NCBI GenBank assembly: GCA_964407695.1
Contig: CAYOWQ010000012.1
Span: 62,001-126,000 of the forward strand
Origin: CAYOWQ01 sp964407695
GTDB lineage: Bacteria; Planctomycetota; Phycisphaerae; Phycisphaerales; SM1A02
Length of the DNA stretch: 64,000 nucleotides
Reading direction: 5' to 3'
The first letter of the stretch is position 1, and each line of letters starts with the position of its first letter. Below the pieces are notes generated by a model. That model made no database searches, was not told where the DNA came from, and saw only the letters and a list, made by a program, of their open reading frames with translations. Of this stretch, positions 39,361 through 48,626 are shown piece by piece. Position numbers and translations under genes: made by a program.

Positions 39361-41127
39361 TCAGGAATTCCCCGGCTTGGTGTCAGCCGGCTTGGAGCCC
39401 GTTGATGGAGACTCGGCATTGGCGCCGGACTTCTCAGAGTTCTTCAGGGTCTTGTCGAGCCGATTGCGCATCTCGCTGAAGTACCGTCGGTGCGCTTCGC
39501 GATAGCGAGGATTGACCTTGTCTTCAGACAGGCCGTCCTCATAGGTCTCTTCAACGCGGCTCACCACCGATTGCAGCTTGGCCTTTGCCTCGCCGACGAC
39601 CGGTTCGCCCTTGACATACTGCTTGGCGATGATTTCGGCGTCCTGATTGGTCTTGGTGTTTTCCTTCTGGGCATTGGCGCCGGTCGGGGTTGGCGAGACC
39701 GGAGCCTTGCCACCTGACCCGAAGCCCCATCCACCCATGCCGTTTCCGGACTGTTTCTGATTCTGCTGTGCGAGCATCTGCTGAAGAGACATGCTCTGGC
39801 CCATGCCCTGGCACTGCCCCTGGCAGGCACTGGCGGCCGCCCGGGCCTGATCAAGCATCTGCTTCATCATCTCGGCGTCGGAAAGGCAGTTGCCAAGCTT
39901 GTCGCCGGCGGCCTTACAGGCTTGGCCGTTGGGATTCTGAGAGATCGCCTGACCAAGGTTGTTGCAGCAGTTGCCCATTTTTTGGCACATCTGTGCAGCC
40001 TGCTGCTGCGCGTTGGCCATCTGCTGAATCTGCTGCTTCTGCTGATCATTGAGATTGGGATTGTTCTGCAAGGCGTTCTGAAGCGCCTGCGGGTTCTGGG
40101 CAAGTTGCGGGTCCATGCCGGCTTGCTTCAGCGCATCTTCAAGAGCCTTCTGCTGCTGAGAGAGCTGATCGAGCTGCTGTGCAAGATCCTTCAACTGCTG
40201 CTCCAGCTGTTTCTTCTGATCCTCCGAGAGCTTGCCACTCTCAAGCTGCTTCTGAAGTTCCTGGAGTGCTTGCTGGGCCGCGGCGAAATCGCCGTTCTTC
40301 ATCGCCTCCGCCAGATCCTTGGCCGGGCCCTCCTCGGGCGCCTTGAGCTGGTTCATCGCCTTATTCAAGGCTTCTTCGGTCTTTGCCTTTTCGCCATTGA
40401 GCAACTCATCGAGCTTCTGGTTCAGCTCGGTCATGCGTTTGATGGCGTCTCGCTTCACAGCCTCGGGCGTGTCGAGAGCCTTGGGATCAAGCCCCTGCTG
40501 GGTCAGGTCGCCGAACTTGCCAAGTTCCTCACGAAGCGCCGGCGAGACCTCGATCGCCTTTGACACCTCAGTCAGCGCGGTGTTGACGACATTTCGAGTT
40601 TCCTGGACCTGTGCTCGATCCGAATCGTTCTCATTCGAGAAGAAATCGAAGCTCGGAAGCGCGGAAGCACCGGCGGCCGCAAGGGCGATGATGGGCGCTA
40701 CGAACCAGTGTCGGGGCCCTTCAACCCGAATGCGCTTCGAGAGGAGTTCGGCAGCTCTTGGATCACGGACGACATTGACGGCATCTTCCACGGCCGCACG
40801 CGCAAACGCATCCTCCCGATTCATGCAATGCAGCGCCGATGTAAGGCGCTCGCGAAGATCGAGCCGCTCATCGACCACTGAAGCCACGCGGACCTGAGAC
40901 ATTCGCCCCATATAAGCCCAAAGGGCCGCGACGAGGAGAGCCGCAGCGGCCAGCGCGGGGCCGGTCCACATCCATGGCACCTCGAACGATGGAGCAAATT
41001 TGGAGGCAAGGACCAGCGCGAACGCCACCGACGCCGCCAGGGAGGCGACGATTGAGAACAGGGCGAGATACCGCGTCACCAATAGGCGACTGGATGCACG
41101 CGAGATAAATTTGGAGAGTTCGTTCAT
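39361..41127 (-). CDS. Membrane-anchored coiled-coil protein, DUF4175-like
   Basis: Two N-terminal helices (residues 20-42 and 52-72) and a third near 140-160 anchor the protein. The next 300 residues are almost pure Gln/Leu/Lys/Glu coiled coil (QLEQQLKDLAQQLDQL). A Cys-containing Gln/Asn/Met-rich middle follows, with paired cysteines (GNCCNN, CQGQCQG). The tail is helical then Ser/Pro/Lys-rich. I chose the ATG at 41127 because GGAG lies upstream and the first 28 codons of the longer frame are unlike protein. It is the first gene of the MoxR operon; comparable long coiled-coil membrane proteins accompany Bat genes in related genomes. Function unknown. Confidence 0.75.
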   Translation of the reverse strand: MNELSKFISRASSRLLVTRYLALFSIVASLAASVAFALVLASKFAPSFEVPWMWTGPALAAAALLVAALWAYMGRMSQVRVASVVDERLDLRERLTSALHCMNREDAFARAAVEDAVNVVRDPRAAELLSKRIRVEGPRHWFVAPIIALAAAGASALPSFDFFSNENDSDRAQVQETRNVVNTALTEVSKAIEVSPALREELGKFGDLTQQGLDPKALDTPEAVKRDAIKRMTELNQKLDELLNGEKAKTEEALNKAMNQLKAPEEGPAKDLAEAMKNGDFAAAQQALQELQKQLESGKLSEDQKKQLEQQLKDLAQQLDQLSQQQKALEDALKQAGMDPQLAQNPQALQNALQNNPNLNDQQKQQIQQMANAQQQAAQMCQKMGNCCNNLGQAISQNPNGQACKAAGDKLGNCLSDAEMMKQMLDQARAAASACQGQCQGMGQSMSLQQMLAQQNQKQSGNGMGGWGFGSGGKAPVSPTPTGANAQKENTKTNQDAEIIAKQYVKGEPVVGEAKAKLQSVVSRVEETYEDGLSEDKVNPRYREAHRRYFSEMRNRLDKTLKNSEKSGANAESPSTGSKPADTKPGNS

Positions 41128-41276
41128 CGCTGGCTCCGAGAGTTGGAAGGAGGCGGTTGACCAAAGCAGAACGTTGGTGTCAATCGTATCATTCGCCCAG
41201 TTGCCGACCAAAGTTCATTTGTTTTTTCCGCCCGGCTGATGACGCCCGAATCCTCGATGCACGGAGACTTCTCAGC

Positions 41277-42044
41277 ATGCACCGACTCGTCCATTACCTA
41301 ATCCCTGTCATTGTACTTTGTTTGTTAGGGCCCGGTCCGGCCCAAGGCCAAACGATTGATGAGCTGAAACGTGAGAACCAGCAACTCCGCCAACGTATTC
41401 ACGAGCTGGAGGAGCAAATTAGGCAGATGAAGGGCCAGCCTACATCGCCCCAGCCAACCGCCCCCAATGGAGGATCTGGCGAGTCGGCGGCCACCGAGGT
41501 GGTGATCGAAAGCCCCTCGGCCGCGTATGACCTGATTCAGAAGCGTTGGGATGAGGCGGCTGTGGACCAGATCCCGGGAGACCCGGGTTCCCGCGAACGA
41601 TCCGGGTACTCACGGTTTGCGGACAAGTGGATCGCGGCAACCAACCGGGAACTGACACAGCGCATCAGCTGGCCGGTTCGTTTGGAAGCGGCAGAGATTG
41701 CCGGACGTGACTACATGCTTCGATTGACGCCCATCGATCCGGAGACGGGCCGGGAGCTCAGCGAGTCGTTTCCGGTGATCATTTCGCGACTTCAGGCGAG
41801 CAAGCTGGAGACGTGGAAGCGGCGAGGCGGTGCCGGCCTGCTCGAACTGCGAGGCGTCTTCATCCCGCGGCTCCAATACAACCCTGATCGTGAGGCTGCG
41901 GGAGTTTTCAACAATCCAAGGTTCGTGGCTCCCTATGTGGAGTTCACCTACACCGTCAATGTTGAGAGCATCGCTCCGAAGTCGACGAAGGCTGAACCCG
42001 CTTCTGACTCAAAGGCTGATCAGGCCAATCCCGACAGTCGCTAG
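41277..42044 (+). CDS. Secreted coiled-coil protein of unknown function
   Basis: A signal peptide (LIPVIVLCLLGPGPAQGQ) is followed by a leucine-zipper-like coil (IDELKRENQQLRQRIHELEEQIRQ). A Pro/Ser-rich linker leads to a beta-rich C-terminal domain of about 150 residues with no recognised family. The ATG at 41277 was chosen because it directly precedes the signal; the frame extends 40 codons further upstream without signal character. It is divergent from the MoxR operon (149 nt between starts) and is immediately followed by the BFD-like gene, whose ATG abuts its stop codon. Confidence 0.72.
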   Translation: MHRLVHYLIPVIVLCLLGPGPAQGQTIDELKRENQQLRQRIHELEEQIRQMKGQPTSPQPTAPNGGSGESAATEVVIESPSAAYDLIQKRWDEAAVDQIPGDPGSRERSGYSRFADKWIAATNRELTQRISWPVRLEAAEIAGRDYMLRLTPIDPETGRELSESFPVIISRLQASKLETWKRRGGAGLLELRGVFIPRLQYNPDREAAGVFNNPRFVAPYVEFTYTVNVESIAPKSTKAEPASDSKADQANPDSR

Positions 42045-42326
42045 ATGGACCCAGACGAACACGTGTGTCTCTGTTTCCGTGTAAGCCTCCGGAAGCTGAC
42101 GACCTACATGAACCAAACCGATCCGCAGGTCGCGTCGCAACTTGCAGATTGCTTTGGTGCAGGGACGGGATGCCAATGGTGTGTGCCGTTCTTGCGGAGA
42201 ATCCATGAGCAATGGCAGCGAGGGGAAGCCCCAGACCTGCCGATTTCACCTGAACATTACGCCGCACGCCGGGCGCAGTATCGGGCCAGCGGCCGCCGCG
42301 ATGCGGACGCGGAACGAGGGGAATAG
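42045..42326 (+). CDS. BFD-like [2Fe-2S] protein
   Basis: The 93-residue protein has the four-Cys arrangement of bacterioferritin-associated ferredoxin: C8-L-C10 at the start of a helix-turn-helix and C43-Q-W-C46 after GTG. C36 is an additional cysteine. BFD domains donate electrons to bacterioferritin for iron release, and also occur in nitrite reductase and oxidoreductases. The C-terminal 40 residues are charged and probably disordered. The start codon directly abuts the upstream stop, so the two genes are co-translated. No bacterioferritin gene is in the window. Confidence 0.84.
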   Translation: MDPDEHVCLCFRVSLRKLTTYMNQTDPQVASQLADCFGAGTGCQWCVPFLRRIHEQWQRGEAPDLPISPEHYAARRAQYRASGRRDADAERGE

Positions 42327-42334
42327 CTGAAGTG

Positions 42335-43105
42335 CTATCGGTAATTCCGGCGGCGGCGACGGATTTGGACCCGGCGAATGAATTCGTTCAGCGAGTCGAC
42401 CTCGGCATCAAATTCCGCGCCGATCACGAATGAGTCCTTTCGCCGCGTGGGTGCGGCATGGCGCACCATGGCTCTGAGTCGAAGGGTGACCACCGGATCA
42501 GGCAGCTCGGTCTCGATCCAGATGACCATCCCCGATCGAAGTCCCTCGGGAGGCGTCGGGGTTCTCAGGCGCATTCCTCGCAGACTCACGTCAGTAATGT
42601 CGGCCCTGAATCGGCGAAACGCCTGTGGTTCGCCCGGGTTGACAAAGGGCTCGATGGTGGCCAGCAGGCAGATATCGAATCCCAGAATCAGGCGATGTCG
42701 GAATCGGCGTTCATCGAGCACCAGATCACCGAGCGGCGCCAGTCGATAGCCATAGAACTTGCCCCCCGCACCGGAATCAAGCGTGGCCCGTCCCTTGACC
42801 AGCACGTCGCCTCGATAGCGACCCTCCGGCCCGCGAGCGGTCATGGATAGCCGCTCGCCGGTGGTCAATGGATGAATCATCGCACCTTGGGATGGCTGGC
42901 TGATGACACACGAGGCATCCGGGTCGACCAGTTCGATGGTTGCCGTCCAAGGCGTCAGCTGAAGATCAGGGTCCTTCGAACTCGCAGGCACAAGCTCAAC
43001 CACCTGGCGGCTCTGTTGACTGAACGAAAGGATGCCTCGGATGCTCGCGATCGTCGCGGCATCCAGTCCGATGGCGTGTCGCCACGTGGACAGAAAGCTG
43101 GCCAT
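42335..43105 (-). CDS. PilZ-domain protein, YcgR-like
   Basis: The N-terminal beta domain (residues 30-125) precedes a PilZ domain with the c-di-GMP motifs RRFRHR (R133, R137) and DVSLRG (D172, S174, G177). Proteins of this two-domain form act as flagellar brakes or motility modulators when c-di-GMP is high. The 256 residues are typical for the class. The flagellar operon begins about 3 kb away on the same strand but is not co-transcribed with this gene. Binding is predicted from conserved arginines; the target is unknown. Confidence 0.84.
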   Translation of the reverse strand: MASFLSTWRHAIGLDAATIASIRGILSFSQQSRQVVELVPASSKDPDLQLTPWTATIELVDPDASCVISQPSQGAMIHPLTTGERLSMTARGPEGRYRGDVLVKGRATLDSGAGGKFYGYRLAPLGDLVLDERRFRHRLILGFDICLLATIEPFVNPGEPQAFRRFRADITDVSLRGMRLRTPTPPEGLRSGMVIWIETELPDPVVTLRLRAMVRHAAPTRRKDSFVIGAEFDAEVDSLNEFIRRVQIRRRRRNYR

Positions 43106-43227
43106 ATCACAATTGATCGGCCCGCCGGTTGAACCGATTGAAGGGAAGGAAGCGCAGGCGATCGTCCGAGAACGATGACGTGTCCGGATCAGCGCCCGGC
43201 CTAGGATGCGTTTCCTTTGGAGACCTG

Positions 43228-43854
43228 ATGAGCGAAGCGAAGAACATCGTTTGGCATGCAGGCGATCTGACTCGCGAACAACGGTGGCGGCGGCTCAAGA
43301 CCCGCGGCGCCACGTTGTGGTTTACCGGACTTTCGGGTTCGGGAAAGAGCACCGTTGCAGCGGCCCTCGAGGCGAAACTGGTCGATCGCGGACGATTCGC
43401 GTTTCGGCTCGATGGCGACAATGTTCGCCACGGACTCAACCGCAATCTCGGATTCTCGGCGGAGGATCGGCAGGAGAACATACGCCGCATCGCGGAGGTG
43501 GCGAAACTCTTCGCCGAGAGCGGGATGCTGGCCATTACCAGTTTCATCAGTCCGTATCGAGCTGATCGCGGCCAGGCTCGCCGGATTCATGAGATGGATG
43601 CGCTCAGCTTCATCGAGATCTTCATTGACACGCCGATTGAGGTTTGTGAATCGCGTGACCCGAAGGGCCTGTATCGAAAGGCCCGGGCCGGCGAGATCAG
43701 CGGCTTCACCGGGATTCATGACCCCTACGAGCCGCCCGAGTCTCCGGAGATCGTGATTCACACCACCGACACTCCGGTGCCGGATGCCGTCGAGCAGATT
43801 CTCACCCAGCTCGATGTCCTGGGACTGTTGACCCGGAGGGACGACCTCTCATGA
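43228..43854 (+). CDS. cysC: Adenylylsulfate kinase
   Basis: The enzyme phosphorylates APS to PAPS in sulfate activation. The P-loop GLSGSGKS (34-41), LDGDNVRHGLNRNLGFS, EDRQENIRRIAEVAKLFAESG (positions about 75-95) and SFISPYRADR are diagnostic. The ATG at 43228 has TTTGGAG just upstream; the frame extends to 43129 but the extra 33 residues are non-conserved. The 208-residue length is normal. It overlaps the PAP-phosphatase-like gene by 4 nt. No ATP sulfurylase (cysD/N or sat) gene is in the window. Confidence 0.94.
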   Translation: MSEAKNIVWHAGDLTREQRWRRLKTRGATLWFTGLSGSGKSTVAAALEAKLVDRGRFAFRLDGDNVRHGLNRNLGFSAEDRQENIRRIAEVAKLFAESGMLAITSFISPYRADRGQARRIHEMDALSFIEIFIDTPIEVCESRDPKGLYRKARAGEISGFTGIHDPYEPPESPEIVIHTTDTPVPDAVEQILTQLDVLGLLTRRDDLS

Positions 43855-44849
43855 TGTCCATTGACCGACGCCTCGAGGTCGCGGTGGAATCAGTGACCAG
43901 TGCAGCGATGGCCGCCCGGGCGGTCCAGCAGGATCTTGACCGCATCGTGGCACTGACCAAGAACGATCGCAGCCCGGTCAGCGTGGCTGATTTCGCGGTC
44001 CAGGCCATCGTGGCCATTGCGCTTCAACGCAACGAGCAGGCGAGGATCGTCGGCGAGGAGTCCCTGGACGAGCTTGCCGCACCCGAGAACGCGTTGATGC
44101 GCGAGGCCGTTGTGGAGTGCGTCCGGCTGATTGAGCCCGACGCCGATGAGAATGCAGTCCTTCGGGCCATCGAGTCGTGCGATCATGATGGGACTTCCGC
44201 CTCGTACTGGACGCTCGACCCCGTCGATGGCACCAAGGGATTCCTTCGCGGACAGCAGTATGCAATTTCGCTGGCATGGATCGAGCATGGCCGGGTGACG
44301 CTCGGCGTGCTTGGCTGCCCCAATCTTTCCATTGATCAGTCCGAGCCGACCGACGCGGCCGACCCCCATGGAACCGTCTATGTCGCATCGCTGGGAGGTG
44401 GCGCGTGGGAGCGACGGCTTGATGATGACGATGGAGCCATGCGACGACTTCGATACCTCCCCCGAGATCCGAGTGACCCTATTCGATCGTGTGAATCCGT
44501 GGAGTCGGGGCACTCCAGCCATGACGACGCGGCAAAGGTCCTCGCCTCGCTCGGTCGCGTTGTGGAGCCTGTGCGGCTCGACAGTCAATGCAAGTACGCC
44601 CTGGTAGCGCGGGGCCAGGCGGATGCCTATCTGCGAATGCCGACGGGCAAAGGTTACATCGAGAAGATCTGGGACCATGCTGCGGGCATGGCGGTTGCGG
44701 TGGAAGCCGGCGCGATGGTGACCGACATTCACGGCAAGCATCTCGACTTCACCCACGGGCGACGACTGGAACACAATCGCGGCATCGTGTGCGCTGACCC
44801 GGAGGTGCACCCGCGACTCATCAAGGCCATCGCCGAGCGAGGAATCTAG
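43851..44849 (+). CDS. 3'(2'),5'-bisphosphate nucleotidase, HAL2/CysQ-like
   Basis: This metal-dependent phosphatase of the inositol-monophosphatase fold most likely converts PAP to AMP. The core motifs are GEESLDEL, WTLDPVDGTKGFLRGQQYA and IEKIWDHAAGMAVAVEAGAMVTD. The last block includes the WDHAAG metal-site aspartate. The extended 332-residue length and the GFLRG sequence fit the HAL2-type PAP phosphatase better than a plain IMPase. It overlaps cysC by 4 nt (ATGA), which supports the role: CysC makes PAPS and this enzyme removes the PAP by-product. Confidence 0.9.
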   Translation: MMSIDRRLEVAVESVTSAAMAARAVQQDLDRIVALTKNDRSPVSVADFAVQAIVAIALQRNEQARIVGEESLDELAAPENALMREAVVECVRLIEPDADENAVLRAIESCDHDGTSASYWTLDPVDGTKGFLRGQQYAISLAWIEHGRVTLGVLGCPNLSIDQSEPTDAADPHGTVYVASLGGGAWERRLDDDDGAMRRLRYLPRDPSDPIRSCESVESGHSSHDDAAKVLASLGRVVEPVRLDSQCKYALVARGQADAYLRMPTGKGYIEKIWDHAAGMAVAVEAGAMVTDIHGKHLDFTHGRRLEHNRGIVCADPEVHPRLIKAIAERGI

Positions 44850-44862
44850 GAATCAACTCCGG

Positions 44863-45855
44863 CTAGAACTCGCGGGCGATGACGGCATCGGCCATGCGAT
44901 CCAGAAGCTCACGTCCCGGGCCTTGCGGAATCAGGTCCAGCTGAGCCTTGGCCGCGGCGACCAATTCCGTGGCTTTCCAGCGTGCTGCATCAAGGGACCC
45001 GGAGGTGCGCAGGGCATCGAGCAGCGGCAGAGCCTCGCGCTGCTTAATCATTCGAATCGCCCGGCCACGATCCTCAGGAGAGGCCGAGGCCAGATGGACA
45101 ATCAACGGCAATGTGAGCTTTCCCTTGTCGAGATCCCGCCCCAGACTCTTTCCAACCACGTCCGGCGTGCCGGCGAGATCGAGCAGATCATCCTGAATCT
45201 GAAAGGCAATGCCAAGGTTGAGTCCGTAGTCGCAGAGGGCTCGGGAGCCTTCTCCGACGGCACCCGAAAGGACGGCTCCAAGTCGGCAGCACTCCCCCAC
45301 CAGCGACGCGGTTTTCCGGCGGACGATCTCGAAGTAGGTCGGCTCATCAAGACTGAGATCGTCGCGATGATGAAGTTGAATCAACTCACCCTCGCACAGC
45401 GTATTGGTCACTTTGCCGAGCGAAAGATTGATTTCCGGGCGGCCCATCGTCGAACAAAGGTGGAATGCATTGGAAATGAGAAAGTCGCCGAGCATGACGG
45501 CGGTTTCGTTTCCGTGCAGGTGGTTGACCGTCGAACCGCGCCGGCGCATCTGCGCTTCATCCAGAACGTCATCGTGAACCAGGGTCGCCATATGGATCAT
45601 CTCGGCGACCGCGGCGACGGTCTGGTGCGCGGAATCAACGGATTCCACGCCGCCGACGGCCATGCCTGATACGACGACCAGCGTCGGCCGAAGCATCTTG
45701 CCACGGTACTTCTCGATATGCCGACAGAGTTGATTGACAGCGGGAAACTCGCTGGCGAGCTGGCGCTCGAAGATCACTTCCACCTGAGCCAAATTGGCGG
45801 CAACAGCATCGGCGAGCGGCTGATGTGCGTCTGAGAGGTGGAGAAGGCTCGGCAT
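44863..45855 (-). CDS. Long-chain polyprenyl diphosphate synthase
   Basis: This trans-isoprenyl diphosphate synthase extends farnesyl or geranylgeranyl diphosphate for quinone side chains. The first aspartate-rich motif is HDDVLDEAQMRRRG and the second is QIQDDLLD, followed by KGKLTLPLI. The 330 residues and the residues before the first motif suggest a long-chain (IspB-type) enzyme. The exact chain length cannot be read by eye. It is separated from flgE by 101 nt on the same strand and converges with the PAP phosphatase. Confidence 0.9.
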   Translation of the reverse strand: MPSLLHLSDAHQPLADAVAANLAQVEVIFERQLASEFPAVNQLCRHIEKYRGKMLRPTLVVVSGMAVGGVESVDSAHQTVAAVAEMIHMATLVHDDVLDEAQMRRRGSTVNHLHGNETAVMLGDFLISNAFHLCSTMGRPEINLSLGKVTNTLCEGELIQLHHRDDLSLDEPTYFEIVRRKTASLVGECCRLGAVLSGAVGEGSRALCDYGLNLGIAFQIQDDLLDLAGTPDVVGKSLGRDLDKGKLTLPLIVHLASASPEDRGRAIRMIKQREALPLLDALRTSGSLDAARWKATELVAAAKAQLDLIPQGPGRELLDRMADAVIAREF

Positions 45856-45956
45856 GTCCTCGATGATAGGTGGGCTTCCGGTGACATGTCACCGCCTGCG
45901 CGTCATGCCTACCCCGGTCACGCGAGAGCCTGCCACGTCGAGAAATGACGAGCCAC

Positions 45957-47717
45957 CTACCTGCCGAGCACCAGCAACTGATCGATCAGTTCGTCTGTGG
46001 TCGTGATCACCCGGCTTGCGGCCGAATAGCCGGTCGATGCAAGAATCATGTTGATGAATTCCTGCGAGAGATCGACGTTTGAAAGCTCCAGCGCCCCGCC
46101 GACGAGTCGGCCCGTGCCGAATGACAGCGGCTGAGCGACGAGCGGCGTACCGGAGTTCGGGCCGACCCGAAAGAGGTCGTTGCCGGTGTCGACGAGACCT
46201 TCGGGATTGGAGAACTTGGCGAGGACGATCTGTCCGATCGTTCGAGTCAAACCATTGGTAAACGAGCCGGACACGACACCGTCGTCGCCGATCGAGAAAT
46301 TCGACAGTGTTCCGATTGGCGAACCATCCTGGAAGATGGCCGCGAGAGAGCTGGCCGAGTCGGTCAGTGAGGAGATGGCGTTGGTGCCGGAATCGAAGTC
46401 CATGTTGACGGTGAGCGGATTGACCGCACCGTTGGCCCGCTGAACGGAAAATGACTGATTGGTGGCAGACACGAATTTTCCCGCGTTGTCGAAGGTGACC
46501 ACGCCGAGGCCGATGAGGCGTGCGAGGGCGTCGTTGTCACTCGACTCCGCCATGAACTCCCAGATGGTTCCTTCGCCGGGAACGGTCTCCTGAAGCACGA
46601 ACGTCAGATCGATGGTGAGCGGGGTACCGAGGGAGTCGTACACCACGAAGGAGGTTCGAACGCTTTCGCCGTCGGCCTGGGCAGCCTTGGTGAGAACGAA
46701 CGGCTGATTCAGACCGGCCCCGGCATTGGTGGCGACGACATCGGCCGTCTCCAGATTGAGATCCTGAACCGTGCCTTCATTCCCGGTGATCACAATCTGA
46801 CCGCTGCCGTTGATCGAGACCGAACCGCCGAGATCCTGGCCCGCAATGCTGGTGGAATCAAGCCCGAGGACGTCTTCAAGCCAGGCGGTGAAATCGCCGA
46901 AGGTAGGGCCAAAATCGTCAACTCCCGCCACGGCGGTGTTGCTGAAGGCGAAGGTGTGCGTGCCGAGGTCTTTGCCGCCCTTCTCCACCCCTGAAATGGT
47001 GATGATGGTGCCGGCGCCGCCGTCAATGGCCAGAACGCCGTTGCCGGTGCCGTCATCGATGTAGACGTCGACGGCGGTCAGATCGGTTGCCGCCGTGACA
47101 GGATTTGCCAAGGGTGGCCCCAGCGTCGTGTAGAACGCTCGGGAGGTATGCGTTGACCCCTGGCTGGCGACGGTCCCTGAGGCGTTCAGGTTGCCGTTGA
47201 AAATGACATTTCGGCTCGCCTCGGCGAGTGTCAGCGTTCCCAGCGGGATGTTGAGGGACACCAGGGATCCCTCCACGATGTTGAACTGTTCATCAACTCC
47301 GTAGCCCTGCAGTCGCGCTCCCGAGATCGTCACGAGATCGTTGTCGACGTTTCTCTGGAACGAGCCTGCGCGGGTGTAGAACTGAGTGCCCGCGGAGTCA
47401 ACAATGAAGAAGCCGTCACCTTCAATGGCCACATCAGTTGTCACGCCCGTAGCGCCGATGGCTCCGTTGTTGAAATTTCGCTGCGTTCCGGAGATGGTGA
47501 CGCCAAGGCCCACCTGCCCCGGGTTCGTGCCGCCGGTGGTATCACCCGGAGCTGTGCCCAGCGAGAAGTTGCGGGAAAACGTCGGCGAGAACGCCATGCG
47601 ATTCGACTTGAATGCCGTGGTGTTGACGTTGGAGATGTTGTTGCCGATGACGTCGAGCCGCCGGGCATTGGAGAGAAGTCCGGAGAGTCCGGTGAAGAGA
47701 GCGGTCGTTGAGGCCAT
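45957..47717 (-). CDS. flgE: Flagellar hook protein
   Basis: This protein polymerises into the universal joint outside the outer membrane. The N-terminal rod/hook motif is LFTGLSGLLSNARRLDVIGNNISNVNTTAFK (residues 7-37), and the C-terminal helix includes GALELSNVDLSQEFINMI...YSAASRVITTTDELIDQLL. These are the D0 segments shared with FlgC, FlgF and FlgG. The length of 586 residues is larger than enteric FlgE (about 400), mostly by insertion in the central D1/D2 region. It is the last gene of the flagellar operon. Confidence 0.94.
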   Translation of the reverse strand: MASTTALFTGLSGLLSNARRLDVIGNNISNVNTTAFKSNRMAFSPTFSRNFSLGTAPGDTTGGTNPGQVGLGVTISGTQRNFNNGAIGATGVTTDVAIEGDGFFIVDSAGTQFYTRAGSFQRNVDNDLVTISGARLQGYGVDEQFNIVEGSLVSLNIPLGTLTLAEASRNVIFNGNLNASGTVASQGSTHTSRAFYTTLGPPLANPVTAATDLTAVDVYIDDGTGNGVLAIDGGAGTIITISGVEKGGKDLGTHTFAFSNTAVAGVDDFGPTFGDFTAWLEDVLGLDSTSIAGQDLGGSVSINGSGQIVITGNEGTVQDLNLETADVVATNAGAGLNQPFVLTKAAQADGESVRTSFVVYDSLGTPLTIDLTFVLQETVPGEGTIWEFMAESSDNDALARLIGLGVVTFDNAGKFVSATNQSFSVQRANGAVNPLTVNMDFDSGTNAISSLTDSASSLAAIFQDGSPIGTLSNFSIGDDGVVSGSFTNGLTRTIGQIVLAKFSNPEGLVDTGNDLFRVGPNSGTPLVAQPLSFGTGRLVGGALELSNVDLSQEFINMILASTGYSAASRVITTTDELIDQLLVLGR

Positions 47718-47732
47718 GATGAACTCCTGAGA

Positions 47733-48188
47733 TCAGGCTCCAGAGGATTGATAGATGGACTGCTGAATACCGATGGGAGCGATTCCACCGGGCGGCCCGA
47801 GCGGCCGGGGTCTTGAAGCGTTGGGATCGGCCGCGTGGATGACCGCCTGCACTTCCGTGAGCTTGGCTGGTCCTTCCGACCGAATTTCGCCGGCCGACTC
47901 TCGCGACTGCACATCGAGCATGAACGATCTGCCGTCGATCATGACCACGACCTGATCGAAGCCGCGGGCCAGGGCCATGTCGGCCGCTGCGGTGAATCGG
48001 CGCTGCTGGTCCTCGTCAAGTCCTTCGGTGCGGCCACCAACCGGATCTCCCACGGGCTCGCCGGATGACACGAGTTGAATCAGCGCGTCGAAGTCGAGCA
48101 ACGGCTTCGGCTGCTGCAATCGCGACGAGGCGATTGGGCTCACCGCCGGAGTAAGTCGCTTGAGGAGAATGTCGGAATCGATAGGCAC
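47733..48188 (-). CDS. TIGR02530-like flagellar operon protein
   Basis: The 151-residue protein sits exactly between flgD and flgE, where Firmicutes-type flagellar operons carry the TIGR02530 'flg_new' gene. The sequence supports that assignment: a helix with LDEDQQRRFTAAADMALARGFDQVVVMIDGRSFMLDV (about 62-98) matches the family's pattern of an acidic helix leading into a hydrophobic beta-hairpin. The Pro-rich N- and C-termini are probably disordered. The function is unknown, probably in hook assembly. The confidence reflects position plus partial motif similarity. Confidence 0.72.
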   Translation of the reverse strand: MPIDSDILLKRLTPAVSPIASSRLQQPKPLLDFDALIQLVSSGEPVGDPVGGRTEGLDEDQQRRFTAAADMALARGFDQVVVMIDGRSFMLDVQSRESAGEIRSEGPAKLTEVQAVIHAADPNASRPRPLGPPGGIAPIGIQQSIYQSSGA

Positions 48189-48197
48189 GCCGGGGAA

Positions 48198-48623
48198 TCA
48201 GCCAAAGATGGAGGGATCGAGGATGGTTTCGAGATTCGAGGCTGGAATCTGCCAGCCGGAATCCAGTTGCAGGCTCACTGACTTGTCCTGGCGCAGAACC
48301 GAGACGACATACCCGTCGACTCGGTTGGCGCTGTCGGTCAGGCCGGAGACGTACTTTCCAATCAGGCCGCTTGAGGAAGCGAGTTGATTCTGGAACACGA
48401 TGTCCTGCAGGTTCTTCGTGAGTTGAGTGTCACTCTCAATCGAACGGATCGAGTTGAGTTGATCGAGCAGCGCCGACGAATCATTCGGCTGAAACGGATC
48501 CTGGTTGGTCAGCTCGGTGAAAATGATCTTGATGAAATCCTCGCTCGTAAGATCGCTGAAGCCGTTGGACGACTTATTGGAGACGACGTTATTCAGCGGA
48601 CCTGTTGAAGAAATCTGGCTCAT
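48198..48623 (-). CDS. flgD: Hook-capping scaffold protein
   Basis: FlgD caps the growing hook during FlgE assembly. The conserved N-terminal block is present: FIKIIFTELTNQDPFQPND...LLDQLNSIRSIESD, followed by the SGLIGKYVSG motif. At 141 residues it lacks the C-terminal tudor/FnIII domains seen in enteric FlgD (about 230), as in several short versions. It lies 3 nt after fliK and 9 nt before the TIGR02530-like gene. Confidence 0.92.
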   Translation of the reverse strand: MSQISSTGPLNNVVSNKSSNGFSDLTSEDFIKIIFTELTNQDPFQPNDSSALLDQLNSIRSIESDTQLTKNLQDIVFQNQLASSSGLIGKYVSGLTDSANRVDGYVVSVLRQDKSVSLQLDSGWQIPASNLETILDPSIFG

Positions 48624-48626
48624 GGG

